From Hyaloscypha bicolor E (lineage: Eukaryota; Ascomycota; Leotiomycetes; Helotiales; Hyaloscyphaceae), in the NCBI RefSeq assembly GCF_002865645.1, contig NW_020194631.1:868001-932000 (forward strand): DNA of 64,000 nucleotides, given 5' to 3'. Position 1 is the first letter of the stretch. Each line of letters begins with the position of its first letter. The notes under the pieces were generated by a model. The model saw only the letters and a list, made by a program, of their open reading frames with translations. It did not search any database and was not told the DNA's origin. Positions 56,162 to 64,000 of this stretch are shown in pieces. Both the position numbers and the translations under genes were made by a program.

Positions 56162-57981
56162 TCCCCCAACCCTGCCGAGGAGCCAAGAGACATCATGCAA
56201 TCCATTCCACTATCCAAATAGCAGGGTGTCATTAAACGATGTTTTGTAACTGAAATCCGACGTAGGACAAACGGTGTAAGCCCGCCTGTAAGAAATGCCA
56301 CTTCGTCTCCGGGCAATACTTGGCAATTAACTGCGACGATACCACAGAGGTTCTCTTTAGAAGTCACGAACATCTGGCAGCCATGCAATTTGGAGAAAAG
56401 TGAGTGTTCAAAATTCTTGAGGGCAGTTTCTTGTGCTTGGGGATCCAAGACACCATCAATCGATAAGCTTTGTAGGATGGATGTAAAGCCACTCCAAACA
56501 CCAAATTCTTCCTTCATGTAGCCCAGGTCCTATATTGCATCCAGGGGTCTTTCCGTAAAAGTGCTCGATGAAAGGATCCATCAGTGACGCCAATTTGATT
56601 AGATATTTGTTCTTTCCAACCGGAAATGATCTCGCACAGCCGAGACTTGAGGTCTGCCGGGTCGCTGGGATTTGCCACACCATCACCAGGCGTGGTTATG
56701 AGTTTGATTGGACTAGCAAACCGCCCTTCAATTGAAATTTCCTTCCCATCTTGCGAGAACGCTAGTGATCTGCACCTAGTCCCTACGCCAGCCCCATAGG
56801 AGTCTACCATTGATCGGGGTCCTATAGTATGTGTCCACATCCAGAGAGGCTTATCTTGTCCAAACTGACTACGGAGATCAGGAACGCATGAAGGTAAGTC
56901 GCCAGATCTACCGGAGTCTGCACATGCACTCAGAATATCAAGCGTGCCGGATCGCCGAATTCGCTTCTCTGCCCAATTTCGATATACTTCCTGCACGGAA
57001 ATAGAATAGTCGATATCAAGATCTATAGTGTCGGAAACGATTCCAAGGATAGCATACAGTCTATCTCGTGGATCTGAGCATTTGGTGGTTTGTGTGTTGT
57101 GGAGAACCGTCAAGATATTGTTGGTATTCAGGTTCAACATGTTTTTCAGAGACACTTGTTTAATCCGATGAGCACCTATCAGAGGAAAGAGTTTGAGGAT
57201 ATCCGGAGGTGGTGGCCCTGCTGGGTGTGATCCTGGTCGGAGAATATATAATGCTATTTGTTCCAAGCACTCCCAGCGAACCGCGGCTCTCCCCCACATT
57301 CCTATAGCCTGACGAGCAACTCCGAGTTCTTGAATGATCCAAAGGCGCTCGAACCAATGCCTTTGGAAGAGTCTGGAAATCTGGGCCCAGAATTGAGGAT
57401 TTCCGAGAGCGTTAATAGGTCCAAATATGACTGCCGTGTCTTGGGGCTCTACTTGTAGAGACAACACGTCTGCCCAAAAGTGTAGATTCCCCACGATCTG
57501 TTTGGCTACGCTCTCGGTACCCTTCTCAAGTCGCTCAGTTCCCCATTGGCCTGAAGTTATCTGAAGTCTTTCATCACAACGCTCCTCATAGTCCCCTAAC
57601 CACTCCGTCAGCGTCTTGGTACATGGATTTCATCCGTCGGACCTGCTCGTCCCTTTCTTCGGCATCCCCTTGATTGATACACACAGCGTCGATCCAGAAG
57701 TGTTCCTGCATTGATGGCAGAACTCCCCTCTTCCATCTAATGCTCCGCAAAGCACTCTCGAGATTGGGCGTCACAAAGGACCTCTTCCCGTTCAGTGTGA
57801 TTCTAACTTTAGCTTCCGGATCTCCCCAGGTATATGACAAGGCTTGGTATGGTGGTGTTTTCAGATTGTCGTAAGTTCGAATTGTGCACCCTAAGTCCTC
57901 GCCTTCATCTCCTGGGAGAATTTGGATCAGTCGCAGGTCGCTGCCTGGCTCTAGTAATCGGAGGTATCGATAGTCAGACAT
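56110..57981 (-). pseudogene. HET-domain gene, frameshifted twice
   Basis: HET (heterokaryon incompatibility) domain, cytoplasmic, linked in ascomycetes to non-self recognition cell death. Residues 1-130 show the family signatures in order: RLLEPGSDLRLIQILPG, YQALSYTWGDP, NLESALRSIRW, FWIDAVCINQGDAEERDEQV. At about 57605 the frame ends early (DADGVVRGL, stop), while the neighbouring frame continues WLGDYEERCDERLQ, QRHWFERLWIIQELGVAR, CSDPRDRLYAILGI (57605-56514). A second shift near 56520 leads into EEFGVWSGF and LPGDEVAFLTGG (to 56110). No intron with acceptable sites repairs either break. ATG 57981 fits the family start better than the in-frame ATG at 58068. I describe it as a pseudogene; two assembly errors would be needed to rescue it. 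Confidence 0.8.
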
Positions 57982-58068
57982 GGTTTCTTCTCGGGTTGAC
58001 TCGATGAGCCTGGAAGTTAACGATGCGGTACAATTTTCTTTGCATCTCGTTGCGGGAGAGAGTGACAT

Positions 58069-58832
58069 TCTGCTTGTGGGGAGCTCAAATTCTTAACCTC
58101 AGCTGAGATGCAAGGCTGCATGGCTGCTTTTGCTCAGCCACCACGGAGATGACACAGGAGTGTTATCTAAACAGGTCACGGGTCAGATCACCAATCGTTC
58201 TGGTAAAATGCCCTGAAACGAAGTGAACGGGTTTAACTTTCCCATTAGCAGGAGCCCCGGTGTGCCGCTTGGTGGGCCATTGCTGCATCCACAAGCAGAA
58301 TGTGCCACGCGCTCACGTGATTTTTTGGATTTTTTTTTTTGGATGCCATTCCTAGAATAGCTTTGGTCTAGGCCAAGCTATTACATCCTGGGCTTGAACC
58401 CCTCTCCGCCGCCACAAAACCATTATACGACCTAATAGATCGTACGTATATATGTTCGATTAAGACTCGTGCGCTTGCATACATTGGTACGATACGGTCA
58501 GATGAGAAAGTAGCCTTCCTCACGCCCAAGAGCGCGTGTTACCAGTAAAATGGCTGCCCTTATTCTCCACAGTTTCGCCTTAGCATCTTCTGTTTTGGAC
58601 CGTATCGGATAGAATGCGCTGCGGGCGTGGGTTGCCTGGTACTGACTGTAGCCTCTGGAGAACTACGTTCCGGCTGAATTGGATGATTATTCTTGTGCAA
58701 ATTGGTTGTACTAAGCAAATGATCGTCCCAAGCAAAATTGAACCCTCTGAAGCAAATGACTCTATAACTTTTCCTCTTCGTGCTAGAACAAACTTGGTCT
58801 TCGGTTAACTCTGACGATTATTGGACTTCTTC
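58069..58832. other. Intergenic, no supported gene
   Basis: Holds T-rich runs at 58321-58340 (TTTTTTGGATTT) and a hairpin TAGCTTTGGTCTAGGCCAAG, continuing CTA, at 58359-58381. A GGTTCAAG-like box on the minus strand is discussed under rejected items. Confidence 0.4.
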
Positions 58833-59010
58833 GAGCCAGTAACTGAACCATAGTATTGCTTAAGTTGAACCATATTATTAATTAGCGAGAATACCCTTGT
58901 ATTTTCCATAATATGAATCAACTTTCCTCACCCAAAACCACACTATATCTACTAGCTTTAATGATATATAGACACCAGTCCTCGTTTACACCCTCCTTCC
59001 AATCCCGACC
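58833..59010 (+). repeat. Dispersed repeat A, less-mutated copy
   Basis: Matches 18316-18492 in the same orientation, with C retained where the other copy has T (CCCAAAACCACACTA against CCAAAAACTATACTA). Confidence 0.75.
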
Positions 59011-59040
59011 TTCTCCCAACGGCCCGCCAGGCATACTCCT

Positions 59041-59371
59041 AGCATATGCTTAACCTTTACTACTAAGAAACACATAAGTAAGTTAGAATATATCTTGCTT
59101 TACTATTACTACTAAAGGTAAAGCATATGCTCGGCTTATGAAACTCATATACTTAGCATATACTTTACCTTTATTATTAAGAAGCACACAAGCAAGCTAG
59201 AATATATTTTGCTCTATTACTACCTGTAATATATGCTCGGTATTTGGAACCTATATACCGAGTATATACTTTACCTTTATTACCAAGAAATATATAAGTA
59301 AGTTAGAATATATCTTGCTTTACTATTACTATTGCTTTAGTATATGCTCGGTATATAGAACCCATGTATCT
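59041..59371 (+). repeat. Three tandem units of 106-114 bp
   Basis: Units start with AGCATATGCT (59041), AGCATATACT (59155) and AGTATATACT (59261), and a partial fourth starts at 59372. Each holds TTACCTTTA, a TAAGTTAGAATATAT-like phrase and TATGCTCGG. Confidence 0.85.
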
Positions 59372-59380
59372 AGCATATAC

Positions 59381-59484
59381 TAACCCTAACCTGTAGGGCC
59401 TTTACGCTTTAATATATCCCAATGCGGGGGGCTCTCACAGTCCCCCAACCCCCCGGACTAACCCTAACCCCCGACCCTAAGCCC
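59381..59484 (+). repeat. Interstitial telomere-like motifs
   Basis: TAACCCTAACC at 59381-59391 and CTAACCCTAACCCCCGACCC, continuing TAAGCC, at 59458-59483. Each holds two CCCTAA-type units. They lie directly after the tandem repeat array. Confidence 0.6.
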
Positions 59485-60400
59485 CCTCGCAAGCTCGGGA
59501 CTAACCCGAACCTTCCTAGCGCGTATAAGGAAAGCATTTGCAGAGTATATGCCTAAAATATAACTGCTACAAAACCTATTTATTTGCTCGGCTAGTGTGG
59601 GAGGGAAACTGCGACAAGACAAAAACCCATATAAAGTATACCAGAGCGCCAAACGTAACTTGATAGCAAAATAATAAATTAAAAGCATAAATAGTAAAGT
59701 ATAAATAGTATATAGTATGCAAAAGCTTAATTAATTAAATACTTATAAAGGATTATTCTCTAAGTCTATAGAAAAACCAGCTTTCTTATATAATTTCTGC
59801 AAGTTATATATAAAAGGCCGCGGCCTTTACTATATAACCTAAACCTTAAAATCGCCAAAATAATATAATTTTTGACGAGTACGGCCTGCCGTACTATATC
59901 CGACCTCTTATTTATTCGTACTTATCTCCTAAGTACTAAAAATAATAGAAAAATCCTACTTAGAATCCGAAATAACGAAATATTCAGGATTGTAATGGGC
60001 ACACGTGATGGCGCATGGACAGGTATCAGATGTCGTGGATCTAGTTTCCTATTTTGGGTACAGCTTGCGATCGGAATCGTATGGATCGTATGGGATTTCC
60101 TAATTAAGTAAAGGGCTTCGCATGCCTGGCTAAGCACTAGGGAATATATAGGGAGACGCTCCTAGATTTGGAAGGGGCATTAATTAGTCTCTTATTAGAA
60201 TTAATTCTTGGAATTAGTTATACTTGCAAGCGTTACTCCGCAGTTTACTTACCTTAACTACTTGTGTATTACCCTGCTATTACGTGCCTTATATTCTAAT
60301 TAATCTAACCTTCGGGGAGCAGTTCATTGCGAGATAGTCAAGCCGTTAATAGACAAAACCACTAATAGCTAGAGTATTAACCAGAAGAAGCGCCTCTACT
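59485..60400. other. AT-rich intergenic, no supported gene
   Basis: Short frames only. A palindrome AGTACGGCCTGCCGTACT lies at about 59879-59896. The composition shifts toward the Gypsy relic after 60.3 kb. Confidence 0.4.
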
Positions 60401-63185
60401 ATTACTAGGGCGACCCAGTCGGGTACCTAGGGGAGCGCCTAGTTAGCCACTCTAGCTACCACCTAATTAGGAGAAGGAAGTGGAACTTAGATATCCCCAG
60501 AACTAGCTAGCAGGATAATAATAACGGAGAAGCTAGCGGCGGCTCGTTATTATATTACTGAGTTAGAAGTAGAGATATAATAGAGAGAGAATCTAGAGGA
60601 TCTGGAAGCTCAGATTTACTATCTTAAGAATATTCGGGCACCTATTATAGAACCTATTACGCTACTAATAGCATGTTTGGTTTATAGGGCTCCAAAAACC
60701 CGAGAATTACTAACTTATAAGGGAAAGAATATTAAGGAAGCCTAGGACTTCTTTTACTAAGTAAAGCTAAAATAGTATAAAGATAGCGGGATTACCTGGG
60801 CTATAAATATAGTAAAGATTACGTATTATGCTTTCTATTTTAAGAATATAGCCAGGAATATCTAGAAATATAGGAAGTAATTAGTAGGTATTAATATTAT
60901 AAATTAGGAAATCTTTATTAAGTTTATAAAGAATTTTATCTTAGATCCGGAAAACTATAATAATAATACCTTTACTAAGTTTAAGAATATAAAATAATAG
61001 CCAGATTAAAGTATCTAAAGCTTTATATCTTATTTAGATAGCCTATTAAATAACTTAGGATATATAGGTTTATTATAAGAGTAAGATAACTTATTTAATA
61101 GCTTAAGGCAAAAGATTTAGAATAAGATTAATTACTAAGGAAATATTTTATAAGAAAGAAAGAAGCTTATTTCTATAATTATAAGAATTAAAAATAACTT
61201 AAACTAGTTTACTTAATAGAAATATAATAATAAGCTAATAAGTTAATAAAAGAAAGGAAATTAGAGAAAAAAGAAAAGAAATAATAAAGGAAAATAGAAA
61301 AGAAATATATTTTTATTACGAGATTTATATAACTAGAGTAATAAAAGTATAATAACGGGGTCTAATATAGTACTTATATTAGGATTTATAAGACTAGATA
61401 TAACTTGCTTTACTTACTAGAAAAAGAATTACTATATTATTACTTGCCCGAATTAGGAAAAATTAACTTATTATAACTATAATAAGTCTAGCTATAAGGC
61501 ATATAAGTACCTAGAACTAAAGAAGCCAGGAAACAGGCATATCTCATAATAATTATACTTATTTATATTATAGAGAATAAGGCTTCTAAAATAAGAATAG
61601 TAATTAAGATTACTATTAAGATAAGGAAAAATAAATAAAGAATTAAAGTATTAGTTAATTCGGGTATAAAGACTAATTATATAAAAAGGAAATTAGCCTT
61701 AAATATAGGTATTTTATTAATATTAAAAGTAATTCTCTTATTTTTACTAAAGAAAAAAAGAATTTATTTATATAGAAATTATATTCTTGGGATTATTACT
61801 AAAAATATATTATAGAATTAAAGAAAGACTAATATATACTTTATATTATATGATTTTAATCTAAACTATATTAATATAATACTTGAATTCCTATAGCTTT
61901 ATTAGATTAATTCCCTAATTTCTTTTAGGAAAGTAATATAGAGATATTAGATTTAATTATAGAAAATTAAAGTTCTAAATACTAGAAAGTTTACTAAAGT
62001 AATAAAATATAAGATATATATTTTTCTATTAATTACTTATTCTATAATAAATAGCTAAAGAATTACTACTATTATTATAAACGAGATAATTATATTTTTC
62101 AGGAAATATTAGAACTTTCTTTAAGTATTTTCTATAGAGGCTATAGGTATATTACCTAATTACTATATAATAAAGTATTATATAGATCTGGAACCAGGAT
62201 CCTAATTACTATATAGTCTTATATATACTTTATTAAAAAGAAAATTTAAAGTTCTTTAGGAATATCTTAATACTAGCTTAGAAAAGAAGTAAATTCATTA
62301 TTTTACTAGCCTAGCTAATACCCTAATTATATTTATTCTAAAGAAAGGAAATAGCTTATATTTATATATTAATTATTAGAGTTTAAATAAAATTACTATT
62401 AAGAACTAAATACTATTATTACTTATTAGTAAAATAATAAATAGGCTTTATAAAATAAAAATATATATAAAGCTAGACTTAAAGAATACTTATTATTAAT
62501 TATAAATATAAAAAAATAATAAGTAAAAAATAATATTTTAAATATATTATAAATATTTTAAGTATTATATTATGCCTTTTAAACTATCTAATACTTTAGT
62601 AATATTCTAGGCATATATTAATTATATACTAGTAGGCTTTATAAATATTATTTATATAATTTATCTAGATAATATTTTAATTTATTTAGAAAACCTAGAA
62701 TAATATATAATAATAATCTAATATATACTTAAGTAATTATAATAATACTAGCTCTTTATAAACTTAGTAAAATACGAGTTTAATATAAAGAAAATAAAGT
62801 TCCTGGAATTTATAATTAGCCTAAATAATATAGAAATAAAGACTAGCCGGGTTATAGTTATTAGGAAATAGCTAGCCCTAAAAAATAATATTCGAGAAAT
62901 CTAAGTATTTCTGGGTTTTACTAACTTTTATTAGAAATTTATTTATAAATATTCTAGAATAATAAAAGAATTAACTAATTTACTAAAAACTAGTAAAAAA
63001 CTATTATATTAGTTTAGCTAGATAAATAAGATAAATAAGGCTTTTAAGGAACTATAAATTATATTTATAATAATACTAATTATTTATTATTTTAATCTAG
63101 CCTTAAAAATTTATATAAAAATAAATACTTTAGAATTCGTAATTATAAATATTATAATAGTACTAGCTAAGAGCTAAAGAAAAGT
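60400..63185 (+). mobile_element. Second Gypsy-type relic, RIP-decayed and truncated
   Basis: Plus-strand reading shows gag-like KNIKEAxDFFYxVKLKxYKD and SGITWAINI near 60.72-60.80 kb. Reverse transcriptase blocks NYxxLNKITIKN and LPLLISKIINRLYKIKIYIK-like text follow near 62.37-62.50 kb, then KYYIMPFKLSNTLVIF and YLDNILIYL (62.55-62.69 kb). An RNase H start (FNLALKIYIKINTLEFVI) stops abruptly near 63185, where repeat B begins. Many TAG and TAA sit at former Gln and Trp sites. The left limit is approximate and no LTRs were found. Confidence 0.82.
62360..62690 (+). pseudogene. Gypsy reverse transcriptase remnant 2
   Basis: Order and spacing of the NYR-LN, MPF, FQAYIN and YLDN blocks match Ty3/Gypsy reverse transcriptase. 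The second catalytic Asp is Asn here (GAT AAT). It differs clearly in wording from the 28.5-kb copy, so the two belong to different families. Confidence 0.85.
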
Positions 63186-63349
63186 AGCTATTATATAACT
63201 AGTTTCACCTAGCTAGCCGGCGTTTTAGTAGTTTTAGCTAGTATTTCTCTTTTTTTATTTCCTTTTCTTTTCTCTTTCTTTCTTTTTCTTAGCTTAGTAT
63301 TCTTAATATATGGGATTTTCCTAGATCTTTAAGCCTTTATATTATTACC
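63186..63349 (-). repeat. Dispersed repeat B, RIP-mutated copy
   Basis: Reverse complement of 18798-18955 with C-to-T and G-to-A changes. It cuts the Gypsy relic's RNase H. Confidence 0.8.
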
Positions 63350-63515
63350 TTAATCCCGCTATTATATAATACTAAGCTTACTTAACTTGGCCTATAGAGG
63401 TAATATAATACTATTAGTAAAAGACCCGTACTTATTCTTAGGAAATAAAAACAGAATTCCGCTCCTAATATTTAGTAATTTTCCCGAACTCAAAAAAGAA
63501 AGATATATTCTCTAA

Positions 63516-63782
63516 GATCTAGTTAATCTCGGAGCCTAGTCCTTAACTAGAGCAGATAATATCCCTTGTTCTTTATAACCTAGTTAATCTCGAAGTTTGG
63601 CCCTTAACTAAAACAAATAATAACCTAATAATTAGTTCTCTACTAACTTAAAAGAAAAAAGACTCCTATTCTTTATAACCTAGTTAATCTCGGAGTTTGG
63701 CCCTTAACTAGAGTAGATAATACCCTTGCCTTCTATAACCTAGTTAATCTCGGAGTCTGGCCCTTAACTAGAGCAGATAATA
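63516..63782 (+). repeat. 60-bp tandem repeats, four units
   Basis: CTAGTTAATCTCGGAGTTTG-like units with CCCTTAACTAGAGCAGATAA start near 63518, 63578, 63678 and 63738. The period is 60 bp, with one 40-bp spacer between units 2 and 3. They could be part of an LTR or of a retroelement's untranslated end. Confidence 0.8.
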
Positions 63783-64000
63783 TATCTTCCTTAATATTAA
63801 TAAGAGTAAAAGAATCGGCATTTTCCTCTAAGAATTAGTAATTCTCTAATTTAAAACAAGAGACACGCTAATCGGTTTCGGGTTCCCGATTTAAAATAGA
63901 AGAAACCCGGTAATTAGTTCTAGTTCACTAATTTAAAACAGAAATAACTATCTCATAATTACTTCTTCCGCAATTATCCCTTCCTTAATTACCCCTTCCT
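63783..64000. other. AT-rich end of window
   Basis: Short related phrases CTAATTTAAAACA recur at 63848, 63885 (degenerate) and 63929. No gene is visible; the repeat region continues past the window. Confidence 0.4.

Noticed and set aside
58370..58435. Possible minus-strand tRNA (GGTTCAAGCCC box with a GTATAATGG-like upstream box)
   Set aside because: The T stem pairs at only about three positions, the two boxes are about 17 nt apart, and no acceptor stem or anticodon arm forms.
59381..59484. True chromosome end
   Set aside because: Only two short CCCTAA-type clusters occur and 4.5 kb of retroelement sequence follow, so this is not a telomere.
63516..63782. CRISPR-like array
   Set aside because: The repeats are tandem retroelement-type units with little or no unique spacer, in a eukaryotic genome without cas genes.

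Overview
The window looks like nuclear DNA from a filamentous ascomycete (Pezizomycotina). The evidence is short spliceosomal introns (44-164 nt) with GTRNGT-type donors and CTRAY-type branch points, a Zn2Cys6 regulator, a HET-domain gene, a fungal N-terminal/ubiquitin-like domain protein, and AT-rich blocks almost stripped of CpA/TpG, which is the mark of repeat-induced point mutation (RIP). A leotiomycete is my guess only; nothing in the sequence fixes the class.

Layout. 1-8.2 kb is gene-poor, with one weak two-exon candidate (3.9-4.8 kb) and a microsatellite- and pyrimidine-rich tract that leads into a Zn2Cys6 regulator (8.3-9.6 kb). 10-14.7 kb has no gene I can support. 14.7-16.8 kb holds a secreted-type single-pass membrane protein and a two-exon hypothetical. 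18.3-25 kb is repeat-rich: a 986-bp hAT-like element with an 8-bp target duplication, a TA-flanked miniature element, and a reversed solo LTR carrying a nested miniature inverted-repeat element. One intact AtaL-like (DUF1857) gene survives between them. 25.0-34.2 kb is a complete but RIP-destroyed Ty3/Gypsy element with matched 131-bp LTRs and a CGTG target duplication.

34.7-36.3 kb is a broken family-25 glycosyltransferase gene cut by a solo LTR. 38.6-46.6 kb is the main gene island: two coiled-coil proteins (one with a duplicated Cys-rich module), TRM44 (tRNA Um44 methyltransferase) and, divergent from it, ribosomal protein eL24. An 18-bp double E-box palindrome sits in the TRM44/eL24 promoter. 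48.1-50.7 kb is a six-exon minus-strand gene with a STAND-type fungal N-terminal domain and a ubiquitin-like domain. 51.2-54.8 kb is a RIP-decayed Tc1/mariner-type element with TA duplications and an unusual second, divergent ORF. 55.7-58.0 kb holds two frameshifted genes, one encoding a HET domain. 59-64 kb is tandem repeats, telomere-like CCCTAA motifs and a second RIP-decayed Gypsy relic.

How it fits together. Housekeeping genes (TRM44, RPL24) and the large domain protein are open and well spliced. The glycosyltransferase, HET and 55.7-kb genes all carry single-base frameshifts and lie beside mobile elements. Three copies of a 121-122 bp solo LTR, each with its own perfect 5-bp target duplication, mark recent retrotransposition in the gene-rich parts. 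I found no obviously new multi-gene system. The most unusual items are the two-ORF Tc1-like element, the nested inverted-repeat element, the solo-LTR family with one copy in a reading frame, and the duplicated Cys-module coiled-coil protein.
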